Assembly: GCA_027484425.1 (NCBI GenBank)
Contig: JAIXSZ010000054.1
Coordinates: 1 to 58,906 of the forward strand
DNA length: 58,906 nt
Reading direction: 5' to 3'
DNA from: Sphingobacteriales bacterium
Lineage (GTDB): Bacteria > Bacteroidota > Bacteroidia > Chitinophagales > Chitinophagaceae
The translations under genes and the position numbers were made by a program. Of this stretch, positions 28,058-37,606 are shown in pieces. The notes under the pieces are model-generated. The model did not search any database and had not been told where the DNA came from. It saw only the letters and a list, made by a program, of their open reading frames with translations. How positions within the stretch are numbered: position 1 is the first letter of the stretch; every line of letters begins with the position of its first letter.

Positions 28058-28300
28058 CTACTCCGCATAATTATTTGCTTCATTCCTATCAAAATTGAAA
28101 TTACTCAAGTCAACTAAAGATTTTTTTGTTATCTCCTGAATTCTGGCTAGTATAGTTGATTTTTCAGTATTGCTATTAAGTAATTCTTTGTCAGCTTCTT
28201 TTAATTCAAATGCAATTATTTCTACAGTTTTCCCAATCATATCAGGTGGTAACTGTAAAGTAAGTGTTGATTCCAAAGGTCTTATAATTTGTCTTAGCAT
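28058..28300 (-). CDS. antitoxin-like small protein
   Basis: An 80-residue frame. The N-terminal part (RPLESTLTLQLPPDMIGKTV EIIAFEL) matches the short 'x..l.i.iP....gk.veviv' strand pattern of small antitoxin-like proteins that usually precede a PIN-domain toxin in Bacteroidota. The C-terminal half is helical and acidic. Nothing resembling a PIN or other toxin follows in the 40 bp before the converging gene, so it is an orphan. It is AT-rich and has no recognised promoter. The antitoxin assignment is tentative. Confidence 0.5.
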   Translation of the reverse strand: MLRQIIRPLESTLTLQLPPDMIGKTVEIIAFELKEADKELLNSNTEKSTILARIQEITKKSLVDLSNFNFDRNEANNYAE

Positions 28301-28327
28301 AACGCAAATTGATAATGTAAATATACA

Positions 28328-28357
28328 AAAAAGCTGCTAGTTTTCTGGCAGCTTTTT
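28328..28357 (-). terminator. Rho-independent terminator of the CocE/NonD gene
   Basis: AAAAAGCTGC (28328-28337) pairs with GCAGCTTTTT (28348-28357). On the minus strand the hairpin follows the stop of the 28383-30275 gene and ends in T residues. Confidence 0.85.
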
Positions 28358-28382
28358 CAATATTTGCAGAAATTACAACTTC

Positions 28383-30275
28383 CTACAAATCCCCAATCAC
28401 CGGCAGCGTAATACTGGATGGCATACTGGGTGAGGTATAAATACGTATGCGAGATTTTATAAAATCTGAAGCATTGCACTTATATATGTTTACAAACTGC
28501 TGTGGGTTGCGGTCGGCTAGCGGAAACCAGCTACTTTGTATCTGCACCATCAGTCGGTGTCCTTTCCTGAACACATGCGCCACATCGGGCAGTTTGTAGC
28601 TTACTTCGGTTATCTGCCCAGGCACAAACGCCTCGGGGTATTCAAAACTATTGCGGTATCTGCCCCGCATTATTTCGCCCCTTACCAGCATATGGTAGCC
28701 ACCCATAGGGTAGGGTTTGCCATTGCCTGTGCCATATACTGTTGTATCATATTCAAAATTATCTGGAAATACATCTATCAGTTTCACTACAAAGTCGGCA
28801 TCTGTGGTAGATATGCTAGCCATTAGGTTGGCCATTACAGGTCCTGCTAGTGTCAGGTCGCTGGTCAGTACTTCAGTTTGGTAGGTGAGCACATCTGGTC
28901 TGCGTGCCGCAAACCGCTGGTCGTCTGTCATGTATTCAGTTGTGCGGCGGTGATGCACATCTTCGGTGTAGGGCACTGGGTGAGCTGGGTCGCTTATGTA
29001 TTCATTATAATTATCACTAGTGTAGGCAGGTGGCTCCCATGATAGTGTGCCATCTGCATGCAGGTACATTTCTTTTTTGGTGCGCTGTGCAGGTGGCCAT
29101 TTGTCAAACTGTTTCCATTTATTCGCACCAGTGAAAAATATACTGGCTTCTCGTATTTTATTGATGTCGCCCTTTCCCGTGAGGTAATAGTCGAAGTAAG
29201 GTTGCTCAATGTTTTGCTGATACCACTGTGCAGTATTACTACCAAAACGAACATTGCCTAAGTAGTCGCCCTTTCCTCTCGACCACCCACCATGATTCCA
29301 TGGGCCCATCACTAGTTTATTATTATTGGGGGCTTTTTTCTCTATCGCCCTGTATAGCTCCCACGCACCATAGCAGTCTTCGGCATCAAACAGACCACCT
29401 ACTACCAGTGTAGCTGTGCCGGTGGGTATATGCTGCACATGGCTACGGGTATTGCGCACTTGCCACCACTGGTCATAGTTTGGGTGCTGGTACAGTTCTT
29501 TCCAGAAGGCTACACTATCGCCCATCAGGGCAGCAAGGCTTTTTAGGGTGCCGTTTTCCATAAAGAATTGATAGTTATCCTTGATGGTAAACTGGTATCC
29601 CGGGCTGCCAGTGGTAGTGGGTTTAGGTCTAGGTTTACCAAAAGAAGAGTAAAACCCAAAAGCATCGAGCTGCATAAATGCGCCATTGTGATGAAAATCA
29701 TCGCCCACAAACCAATCTGTAACCGGAGCCTGAGGGCTAGAAGCCTTCATAGCCGGGTGCTGACTAAGTGCCCCCATCGTGGCATAGAAGCCCGGGTAGG
29801 AGATGCCATATATACCCACATTGCCATTGTTATAAGGTATGTTTTTTACCAGCCAGTCTATAGCATCGTAGGTATCGCTTGCCTCATCGGTTTGTGTTCC
29901 CGTTTTGTTGGGGTTGTAGGGGCGCACATCCATATACTCGCCCTCGCTCATTAGTTTGCCTCGCACATCTTGCAACACTATAATGTAGTTTTTGCGCAGG
30001 TATGCCATGGTGGGTGTTTTCCAGAATGCCCTGTACTTATCTGCTCCATAGGGTGCTATAGAGTAGGGGGTACGGTTCATAAGTATGGGGTGTTTGGTTT
30101 TGGTGTCTTTAGGTTTATATATGGCGGTATATAGTCTTACGCCATCGCGCATCGGTATGTATATTTCTTGTTTGGTATAGTTGCGGTGCAGCCATACCGA
30201 GTCTTTATTGGGTGTAGCTGCCGCTTGGTAGCTAGCCAGCAGTGCCAACGCTATAATACTATTTTTCATTTTCAT
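28383..30275 (-). CDS. CocE/NonD family hydrolase (X-Pro dipeptidyl-peptidase S15-like)
   Basis: A 630-residue exported alpha/beta hydrolase. A signal peptide (NSIIALALLASYQAAA) precedes the S15 domain. The nucleophile elbow is GISYPG with Ser 159; the likely acid is Asp 297 in GGLFDAEDC and the base is His 328 in GPWNHGG. After about residue 400 comes the jelly-roll C-terminal domain (PVMANLMASISTTDADFVVK LIDVFPD, RKGHRLMVQIQSSWFPLADR NP). This is the layout of alpha-amino acid ester hydrolases and glutaryl-7-ACA acylase-like enzymes; true X-Pro dipeptidyl-peptidases have an extra N-terminal domain. The substrate is probably an amino-acid or peptide ester or amide. Monocistronic with its own terminator. 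Confidence 0.9.
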   Translation of the reverse strand: MKMKNSIIALALLASYQAAATPNKDSVWLHRNYTKQEIYIPMRDGVRLYTAIYKPKDTKTKHPILMNRTPYSIAPYGADKYRAFWKTPTMAYLRKNYIIVLQDVRGKLMSEGEYMDVRPYNPNKTGTQTDEASDTYDAIDWLVKNIPYNNGNVGIYGISYPGFYATMGALSQHPAMKASSPQAPVTDWFVGDDFHHNGAFMQLDAFGFYSSFGKPRPKPTTTGSPGYQFTIKDNYQFFMENGTLKSLAALMGDSVAFWKELYQHPNYDQWWQVRNTRSHVQHIPTGTATLVVGGLFDAEDCYGAWELYRAIEKKAPNNNKLVMGPWNHGGWSRGKGDYLGNVRFGSNTAQWYQQNIEQPYFDYYLTGKGDINKIREASIFFTGANKWKQFDKWPPAQRTKKEMYLHADGTLSWEPPAYTSDNYNEYISDPAHPVPYTEDVHHRRTTEYMTDDQRFAARRPDVLTYQTEVLTSDLTLAGPVMANLMASISTTDADFVVKLIDVFPDNFEYDTTVYGTGNGKPYPMGGYHMLVRGEIMRGRYRNSFEYPEAFVPGQITEVSYKLPDVAHVFRKGHRLMVQIQSSWFPLADRNPQQFVNIYKCNASDFIKSRIRIYTSPSMPSSITLPVIGDL

Positions 30276-30340
30276 CGTTTACGAACCTTAAAAATATGTT
30301 GTTTTCACTTCGGGTTCTATTTATTTTTAAGTTCTTTCGT

Positions 30341-30348
30341 TAGGTTTG
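30341..30348 (+). promoter_or_regulatory. Bacteroidota -7 promoter element
   Basis: TAGGTTTG matches TAnnTTTG 19 nt upstream of the leucine dehydrogenase start. No clear -33 TTG at the normal spacing. Confidence 0.5.
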
Positions 30349-30367
30349 CACCTTCATAACAAAATAC

Positions 30368-31441
30368 ATGCAACCATCAGTTCTAGAATTAATGCAGCAG
30401 ATGAACCACGAGCAAGTGGTTTTTTGTCAAGACCCACATACAGGTCTTAACGCTATTATAGCCATACATAATACAACGCTTGGCCCTTCGCTGGGTGGTA
30501 CTCGCCTTTGGAACTACAGCAGCAACGACGAAGCACTGGTAGATGCCCTGCGCCTGAGCCGTGGTATGACCTATAAGTCTGCCATTAGTGGTCTCAACCT
30601 TGGTGGTGGAAAAGCTGTACTGATAGGTGATGCATCTAAACTGAAGTCTGAAGCATTCTGGCGCCGTTATGGCAAATTTGTAAATAGCCTGAATGGTAAA
30701 TACATAACTGCCGAAGATGTAAACACATCTAAGGGAGATATGGAGTACATAGGTATGGAAACAAAATTTGTTACAGGCAAACCAGAATATATGGGTGGCA
30801 GCGGCGACCCTTCGCCCGTTACAGCATATGGTGTGTACATGGGTATGAAGGCTGCTGCTAAAAAAGCATTCGGATCTGATGTGCTAACTGGCAAAAAAAT
30901 AATGGTGCAGGGTGCTGGCAACGTAGGTCAGTACCTGATGGGCTATCTGGTAGCTGAAGATGCTAAAGTATACACATGCGACATCAATGAAGATAAATTA
31001 AAGGATGTAAAAGCAAAATATCCATCGGTAGAGGTGGTAGATGGCAGTCAGGTGTTTGAGCTGGAGTATGATATCTATGCACCATGTGCGCTAGGTGCAA
31101 CAGTAAACACCGAAAGCATCAACAAAATGAAGTGCCCAGTTATTGCTGGTGGTGCCAACAATCAGCTGGCAGACGAAAATGTACACGGCCCAATGTTGGT
31201 AGAAAAAGGCATCATTTATGTGCCCGACTTCTTGATCAATGCTGGTGGTATCATCAATATCAGTATTGAGATAGACGGTTACAACAAAGAACGTGCAATG
31301 AGCACAGTAGCCAAAATTTATGACCGCACATTAACCATATTCGATATCGCCGAAAAAGAAGGGATTCATACACAGCTAGCTGCTATGCACATGGCAGAAA
31401 AGCGCATTGCTCAAATAGCTAATCTTCGTGTAGGTATTTAA
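30368..31441 (+). CDS. leucine dehydrogenase (Glu/Leu/Phe/Val dehydrogenase family)
   Basis: A 357-residue NAD-dependent amino-acid dehydrogenase that interconverts branched-chain amino acids and their 2-oxo acids with release of ammonia. The substrate/catalytic region is GMTYKSAISGLNLGGGKAVL, with Lys 70 and Lys 82 corresponding to the substrate-binding and catalytic lysines of Bacillus leucine dehydrogenase. The Rossmann motif is VQGAGNVGQYL. Length and the short N-terminal domain fit leucine rather than glutamate dehydrogenase (about 450 residues). It supplies oxo acids for branched fatty acids, which dominate in this phylum. Single gene between its own -7 box and a terminator. Confidence 0.9.
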   Translation: MQPSVLELMQQMNHEQVVFCQDPHTGLNAIIAIHNTTLGPSLGGTRLWNYSSNDEALVDALRLSRGMTYKSAISGLNLGGGKAVLIGDASKLKSEAFWRRYGKFVNSLNGKYITAEDVNTSKGDMEYIGMETKFVTGKPEYMGGSGDPSPVTAYGVYMGMKAAAKKAFGSDVLTGKKIMVQGAGNVGQYLMGYLVAEDAKVYTCDINEDKLKDVKAKYPSVEVVDGSQVFELEYDIYAPCALGATVNTESINKMKCPVIAGGANNQLADENVHGPMLVEKGIIYVPDFLINAGGIINISIEIDGYNKERAMSTVAKIYDRTLTIFDIAEKEGIHTQLAAMHMAEKRIAQIANLRVGI

Positions 31442-31498
31442 TACTTCATTATTCTGTTAGCTTGCACAAGTAAGCTACCAGAATACATGTATATAACT

Positions 31499-31529
31499 AA
31501 AAAAGACGCTGTTTTGCAGCGTCTTTTTT
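31499..31529. terminator. bidirectional terminator
   Basis: AAAAGACGCTG / CAGCGTCTTTT with a T-rich flank on both strands. It lies between converging leucine dehydrogenase and HU genes and can serve both. Confidence 0.88.
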
Positions 31530-31551
31530 GTTATTGCAGAAGTGTAGAGAT

Positions 31552-31833
31552 TTATTTTTTGCTAGCAATTTTAGTAGAGAATTCTTTACCAGCCTTAAAC
31601 TTAGGTACTTTACGTGCTTTGATTTTGATAACAGCTCCAGTTTGTGGGTTGCGACCATTACGAGCAGAACGCTCAGATACAGAAAAAGTACCAAAACCTA
31701 CCAGTGTAACACGATTGCCTTTTTTAAGGGTAGTAACTACAGTGCTTGTAAATGAGTCAAGCGCAGCATTAGCTTGCACCTTAGTGATACCAGCGTCTTT
31801 TGAAATCTTGTCAATTAATTCAGCTTTGTTCAT
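31552..31833 (-). CDS. hup: HU family DNA-binding protein
   Basis: 93 residues from ATG 31833 (MNKAELIDKISKDAGITKVQ); the in-frame extension to 31881 runs through the promoter and is rejected. The HU fold is complete: the dimerisation helices (ANAALDSFTSTVVTTLKKGN), the GFGTFSV turn, and the DNA-binding arm with RNPQTGAVIKIKARKVPKFK AG. HU bends and compacts DNA as a homodimer. A textbook Bacteroidota promoter lies at 31879-31909. Confidence 0.96.
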   Translation of the reverse strand: MNKAELIDKISKDAGITKVQANAALDSFTSTVVTTLKKGNRVTLVGFGTFSVSERSARNGRNPQTGAVIKIKARKVPKFKAGKEFSTKIASKK

Positions 31834-31878
31834 AACTGTACGTTTTTTTGTTTTGAATAATAAATACTGAGGATACAA

Positions 31879-31909
31879 CAAATATACTCACCTTTATTAC
31901 ACTTCCAAA
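31879..31909 (-). promoter_or_regulatory. consensus Bacteroidota promoter of the HU gene
   Basis: On the minus strand TTTG (31909-31906), 19 nt, TATATTTG (31886-31879). This fits the TTTG / TAnnTTTG consensus exactly. It predicts a leader of about 40 nt before the ATG at 31833 and rules out the longer frame. Confidence 0.85.
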
Positions 31910-32008
31910 TAGTGTATAAAATAAATTCTCTGCTCAAACCCTTGCCTGTTGCAGCTTTCCTTCATATTGTTAACTATCTGTTTCGAAATTATGAATCGCC
32001 AATAATAG

Positions 32009-32048
32009 GCTGAAACCCTTTACTGCATTAGGTTTCAGCAGTTTTTGT
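32009..32048 (+). terminator. orphan plus-strand terminator-like hairpin
   Basis: A perfect 9-bp stem GCTGAAACC (32009-32017) / GGTTTCAGC (32031-32039) is followed by AGTTTTTGTT on the plus strand. No plus-strand gene lies between 31834 and 32100; see findings. Confidence 0.55.
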
Positions 32049-32100
32049 TACTTATTCATCTTCGTAATAATATTAGACATAGTGATTGCCCTATAGGCAT

Positions 32101-32403
32101 TTACAATACCTCCATCACTGATCTAAATGCTATAAATTTTCCTCCAAAACGTTTAAATCCTTTTTCACGCATAATTGGCGCATAATCAGAGATGTATGTA
32201 TTGTATTTTTCTAGGTTGTCGCACTCATACTGCGCTGAGAAGGTCACACCATCTTTTTCATCTTGCTCTAGTAGCCTACACAATCTACACCCTGTAAACA
32301 AACCCGTGGCCTTTAGTTCACCTATATGTTCGTTTTGCATCCAGCTTTTCCACTCTTCTACAATGTCGTTTTCTACCTTTATTGTTACATTATATATGAT
32401 CAT
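32101..32403 (-). CDS. DUF4286 family protein
   Basis: 100 residues from ATG 32403 (MIIYNVTIKVENDIVEEWKS); the TTG extension to 32415 is rejected because the family begins MIIYNVT. The whole DUF4286 pattern is present (WMQNEHIGELKATGLF, CRLLEQDEKDGVTFSAQYEC, YAPIMREKGFKRFGGKFIAF RS). It is a small ferredoxin-like fold protein, widespread and of unknown role in Bacteroidota. It lies 65 bp downstream of the HI0933-type flavoprotein gene on the same strand and may share its transcript. Confidence 0.88.
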   Translation of the reverse strand: MIIYNVTIKVENDIVEEWKSWMQNEHIGELKATGLFTGCRLCRLLEQDEKDGVTFSAQYECDNLEKYNTYISDYAPIMREKGFKRFGGKFIAFRSVMEVL

Positions 32404-32468
32404 GTCAGAGGTCAATTTAGTGCCGTAAAAGTAATTCTAAGCTTTGAGAAAATGAATACAGAAAATAA

Positions 32469-33722
32469 TTAAGAAATTACCTGCTTATTGGGTTGAGTAT
32501 TAGATGCTATCGCATTAGCTGCGGCTACAGCACTGCTCCATGCATGCTGAAAATTATATCCGCCAGTTATACCATCAGCATCCATTACTTCTCCTGCCCA
32601 GTAGATGCCTTTGCATATGCGGCTCTCCATAGTTTGTGGGTCTATTTCTTTTAGTTGTATACCCCCGCAAGTCACAAATTCTTCTTTGAAGGTAGTTTTA
32701 CCTGCCACTTTATGGCTGTCGCGTAGCAGGTGTTCGGTAAGTTTATTCTGTGCAGCAGCAGGAAGGTCGCCCCACCGCATTTGTTCGGTTATGCCACATT
32801 GCTCAGTTAGGTATTCCCACAGCCGGCGTGGCAGTCCAAAAGGGTTTTTCTGACTCACAAACTGTTTCCCTTGAGTGCTTCTCAACCCATGCAGTATTTC
32901 TTTCAAGTCTGCGTCACTTGTCTGAGGCAACCAGTTAATAAGGACCGTGAAATGGTAATTGCAGTCAGCCAACTCTCTGGCAGCATAAGCAGATGTTTTT
33001 AATACAGCAGGGCCGCTCATGCCCCAGTGCGTAATCAGCAATGGTCCACTTTGAGATATTTTCGTTCCTGCTATTTTTACTGTAGCCTCAGGCACACTCA
33101 CGCCCATCAATGAGGTTATAGTGTCACCAGGCATATTAAATGTAAACAACGAGGGCACAGGTTTTTCTATACTATGCCCTAATGCTTCTAGCCATTGATA
33201 TTGTTCTGCCTTGGGGAAACCACCTGTTGCTATTATAATGGCATCTGCCGCATATACCGATGTGTCAGCAAAATGAATGATATACCTATTGTTAGTGCCT
33301 CCTTCTTCCTTTGTTATGTTTTTTACAGATTTATGAAAATACACTTGCACCTTCCGCAGCATCATTTCCTGCCATATACAGTCTATTATGGTCTGAGAGT
33401 TATCAGTAACCGGAAACATCCTGCCATCTTCTTCAGTTTTTAGGGTCACACCTCGTTCTGCAAACCACTCAATCGTTTGCTCTGGTCCAAAACCATAAAG
33501 TGATTTACGAAGCAGTTGTTTACCTCTAGGGTATCTGGTTATTAGTTCAGGTATGTCAAAGCATTCATGGGTTACATTACAACGTCCACCTCCCGATGCT
33601 TTCACTTTTTGCATAGCCTTTCCCGTTTTTTCAAAAACAGCAACTTCTACACCAGGTCGGTAGTTTATATTAGCCGCCGCAAAGCAGCCAGCAGCTCCGG
33701 CACCTATAATAGCTATTTTCAC
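32469..33722 (-). CDS. HI0933/BaiN family NAD(P)/FAD-dependent flavoprotein
   Basis: A 417-residue flavoprotein. The dinucleotide-binding motif is at the N-terminus (IIGAGAAGCFAAANI); KVKASGGGRCNVTHE is the diagnostic HI0933 motif; and the second flavin-contact region is KGIYWAGEVMDADGITGGYNF QHAWSSA. Length is normal for the family (YhiN/BaiN/RdsA). Members reduce or oxidise diverse substrates; the physiological one cannot be told here. DUF4286 follows on the same strand. Confidence 0.92.
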   Translation of the reverse strand: MKIAIIGAGAAGCFAAANINYRPGVEVAVFEKTGKAMQKVKASGGGRCNVTHECFDIPELITRYPRGKQLLRKSLYGFGPEQTIEWFAERGVTLKTEEDGRMFPVTDNSQTIIDCIWQEMMLRKVQVYFHKSVKNITKEEGGTNNRYIIHFADTSVYAADAIIIATGGFPKAEQYQWLEALGHSIEKPVPSLFTFNMPGDTITSLMGVSVPEATVKIAGTKISQSGPLLITHWGMSGPAVLKTSAYAARELADCNYHFTVLINWLPQTSDADLKEILHGLRSTQGKQFVSQKNPFGLPRRLWEYLTEQCGITEQMRWGDLPAAAQNKLTEHLLRDSHKVAGKTTFKEEFVTCGGIQLKEIDPQTMESRICKGIYWAGEVMDADGITGGYNFQHAWSSAVAAANAIASNTQPNKQVIS

Positions 33723-34004
33723 ACTAGTGTTTGTTTTAATTGTTTACTTATCAAAAAAGTAAGGTCAAATCTCTCTATCATGATCTGTCGCAGGTAACAT
33801 TGTCCAGTTGCAATATCAAAGCTTAAGTGCGTAAAGATATTGTTTTTGCTATTGGTGTCTATAGTCCTTCAGAAATCTCCTGAATCGCCTGCTTTATACA
33901 TTTGCACACTACTATTACTACCAAAAGTGAAATGTATCAGAAAACTTACGATCACCTTTCCATCACCAACCTTTTTATCTAGATTTGACTATTAAAAAAG
34001 TTTT

Positions 34005-34664
34005 ATGCTGCAGAAGTCAACCATCCATTTCTTAGAACAAATTGCCAGCAATAACAATAAACCTTGGTTTGATGAACATCGTGACGAATACCTCTCTGTC
34101 AAATCTGATTTCGAACTATTGGCAGCAGATGTACTCAAAGGCATGGGCGAGTTAGACTCGGTCTTCAAAGAAATCAATGCAAAAGATTGCATAATGCGTA
34201 TTTTTAGAGATGTACGTTTCTCTAAAGATAAAACCCCATACAAAACTAATCTTGGCGCAGGCTTCAGCTCAGGTGGCAAAAGTTTTCCTGGTGCAGGCTA
34301 TTACCTGCACATTCAGCCAGGAGGTCAAAGCTTTGCAGGAGGTGGAATGTGGCAACCAGAGAGCCCCAAACTTAAAGCCATTCGCCAGGAAATAGATTAT
34401 AATTTCGACGAATTCAACAAGATCATTAACGACAAACAGTTTAAAAAAATGTTTGGTCAAATAGAAGGTGAAAAGCTGGTTAAAGTACCTAAAGGTTATA
34501 CGGAAGACAACCCCGCGATTGAATACCTGAAACTGAAAAGCTTTACAGTAGGGTGCAAAATCTCCGATGCCGACCTCACCAAAAAAGGACTAGACAAAAA
34601 AGTAATGGATGCCTTCACTATCATGAAACCTTTTGTAGATTTTCTCAATAGGTCAGTAGGGTAG
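34005..34664 (+). CDS. DUF2461 domain protein
   Basis: A 219-residue protein matching DUF2461 (TIGR02453) along its length: FLEQIASNNNKPWFDEHRDEY near the N-terminus, then IFRDVRFSKDKTPYKTNLGA GF, then YYLHIQPGGQSFAGGGMWQP and IRQEIDYNFDEF. The family is common in bacteria and fungi and has no established activity. It is preceded by about 280 bp without features and followed by the atpD promoter region; monocistronic in appearance. Confidence 0.9.
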   Translation: MLQKSTIHFLEQIASNNNKPWFDEHRDEYLSVKSDFELLAADVLKGMGELDSVFKEINAKDCIMRIFRDVRFSKDKTPYKTNLGAGFSSGGKSFPGAGYYLHIQPGGQSFAGGGMWQPESPKLKAIRQEIDYNFDEFNKIINDKQFKKMFGQIEGEKLVKVPKGYTEDNPAIEYLKLKSFTVGCKISDADLTKKGLDKKVMDAFTIMKPFVDFLNRSVG

Positions 34665-34767
34665 TAGTGCTATTCCTTTATCACCTCTTAGTGCATAAGT
34701 TGTGAATAACATGGAAACGCTATTTTATTTTTTGCCTATTATTTTTTACTTTTCCATGCATACCACT

Positions 34768-34775
34768 TACCTTTG
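34768..34775 (+). promoter_or_regulatory. -7 promoter element of atpD
   Basis: TACCTTTG fits TAnnTTTG 43 nt upstream of the atpD start. No good -33 TTG is seen at the proper distance; the region there is T-rich. Confidence 0.6.
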
Positions 34776-34808
34776 CGCAAAATTTCACAGACCTAATTAG
34801 TAATTTAA

Positions 34809-36323
<1,515 letters not shown>

Positions 36324-36332
36324 TGTATAATT

Positions 36333-36377
36333 GTGATTGTGATTTAAAGTAGTACACTTTAAATCATTTACAATCAC
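36333..36377 (+). promoter_or_regulatory. long hairpin between atpD and atpC
   Basis: An inner stem GATTTAAAGT/ACTTTAAATC (36341-36350 with 36356-36365, 5-nt loop) is continued by an outer stem GTGATTGT/ACAATCAC (36333-36340 with 36370-36377) past a 4-nt bulge. No T tract follows, so it is not a normal terminator. It could limit readthrough or stabilise the atpD 3' end. Confidence 0.6.
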
Positions 36378-36418
36378 CGTAAATGCATTCTATTTTATTA
36401 AAATATCACAATCGCAAA

Positions 36419-36679
36419 ATGGACTTAGAAATATTAACACCAGAACATAAAGTATACAGTGGCAAAGTGTATGGTATACAATTGCCTGGTACCACTGGTT
36501 CGTTCGAGGTTTTTGAAAAACACGCCCCGCTGATAGCTTCTCTCGGTAAAGGTAAAATGAAGGTTATTAAAGATAAGTCTATGACCAATACCGAAACCTA
36601 TGAAATATCTTCAGGTTTTGTAGAGGTGCTCAATGGTGCTGTTAGCGTACTTATAGAAGACGCTACTGCGGTTGACTAG
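36419..36679 (+). CDS. atpC: F-type ATP synthase subunit epsilon, short form
   Basis: 86 residues from ATG 36419 (MDLEILTPEHKVYSGKVYGI); the in-frame ATG at 36383 lies in the right arm/flank of the intergenic hairpin and adds an atypical leader. Only the N-terminal beta-sandwich is present (LPGTTGSFEVFEKHAPLIAS, VLNGAVSVLIEDA). The C-terminal inhibitory helical hairpin of the E. coli or Bacillus subunit is absent, which is usual in this phylum. It links F1 to the c-ring through subunit gamma. Confidence 0.95.
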   Translation: MDLEILTPEHKVYSGKVYGIQLPGTTGSFEVFEKHAPLIASLGKGKMKVIKDKSMTNTETYEISSGFVEVLNGAVSVLIEDATAVD

Positions 36680-36704
36680 TCTTGAAATATTGACAAAATT
36701 GAAT

Positions 36705-36740
36705 GGCGAATGCTGGTTTATCTAGCATTCGCCTTTTGTT
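36705..36740 (+). terminator. terminator after atpC
   Basis: GGCGAATGCT (36705-36714) pairs with AGCATTCGCC (36724-36733) and is followed by TTTTGTTTT. Confidence 0.9.
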
Positions 36741-36796
36741 TTATGATGTTGCCGTTACTACCGCCACATTATCCCAAAAAGTGTTGGTGAAAACAC

Positions 36797-36825
36797 TTGA
36801 ATACTCGTCATCGTTCCTAACTTTG
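36797..36825 (+). promoter_or_regulatory. pcm promoter, predicting a leaderless mRNA
   Basis: TTG at 36797-36799, 18 nt, TAACTTTG at 36818-36825. The start codon of pcm is at 36830, only 4 nt past the -7 box, so transcription would begin at or within a base or two of the ATG. Confidence 0.7.
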
Positions 36826-36829
36826 CTAC

Positions 36830-37504
36830 ATGGCAAAATTGCAAAGCATACCTAAAGAAGACAATTATTTACACAAGGGGTTGAGAAAACAATTGGTACA
36901 AACCCTAAGGAACAAAGGCATAAAAGATGAAAAAGTACTCACTGCCATAGACAACATACCCCGCCATTTTTTTTTAGACCCCGCTTTCGAGCGACTAGCA
37001 TACGAAGACAGAGCCTTCCCTATAGTTGCCAGCCAAACCATATCGCACCCCTACACCGTAGCCTATCAAACCCAGCTACTGGAGATACAGAAGTACGATA
37101 AAGTGCTGGAAATAGGCACAGGTAGTGCCTATCAGGCATGTGTACTGGCTGAAATGGGTATTACTCTATTCACTATCGAACGGCAGAGAGAATTGTATGA
37201 TTACATCACAGACTTCTTTTTCATAAAAAAGTACCTGAACATCAAGCGGTTTTATGGCGATGGTTTCGAAGGGCTACCATCCTTTGGCCCTTTCGATAAG
37301 ATCCTCATTACCTGTGGTGCTCCATTCATACCACCCAAGCTACTACAACAGCTAAAACCGGGCGGCATTATGGTAATACCGATAGGGGATGATGGCAAGC
37401 AGAAAATGACAAAAATCACTAAAGACAAAGAAGGTAAACTATACAAACAAGAAATGGGCGATTTTTCGTTTGTGCCTATGCTACAAGGGAAAAATAGTGT
37501 GTAA
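36830..37504 (+). CDS. pcm: protein-L-isoaspartate O-methyltransferase
   Basis: A 224-residue SAM-dependent methyltransferase that methylates L-isoaspartyl residues in damaged proteins. Diagnostic motifs are FVASQTISHPYTVAYQ-like (IVASQTISHPYTVAYQTQLL), SAM-binding VLEIGTGSAYQACVLAEMG, and the post-motifs FDKILITCGAPFIPPKLLQQ LKPGGIMVIPIG. Length is normal. An isoaspartyl peptidase/asparaginase gene, acting on the same kind of damage product, lies 8 kb away (45753). Monocistronic between its own promoter and terminator. Confidence 0.95.
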   Translation: MAKLQSIPKEDNYLHKGLRKQLVQTLRNKGIKDEKVLTAIDNIPRHFFLDPAFERLAYEDRAFPIVASQTISHPYTVAYQTQLLEIQKYDKVLEIGTGSAYQACVLAEMGITLFTIERQRELYDYITDFFFIKKYLNIKRFYGDGFEGLPSFGPFDKILITCGAPFIPPKLLQQLKPGGIMVIPIGDDGKQKMTKITKDKEGKLYKQEMGDFSFVPMLQGKNSV

Positions 37505-37531
37505 ACGGTAACTCATTAATGCATAAAAAGT

Positions 37532-37566
37532 AAATCCCCAGAAATTGACTTTTCTGGGGATTTTTT
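37532..37566 (+). terminator. terminator after pcm
   Basis: AAATCCCCAGAAA / TTTCTGGGGATTT with a short loop, followed by six T. Confidence 0.9.
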
Positions 37567-37606
37567 ATCTTGTAATTTCAGTTAAGTAGTTTAGTTGTAG
37601 ATCGTC

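Noticed and set aside
36383..36418. Upstream ATG for atpC
   Set aside because: The 12 extra residues have no counterpart in epsilon subunits and the codons begin just past the intergenic hairpin; ATG 36419 gives the standard N-terminus.
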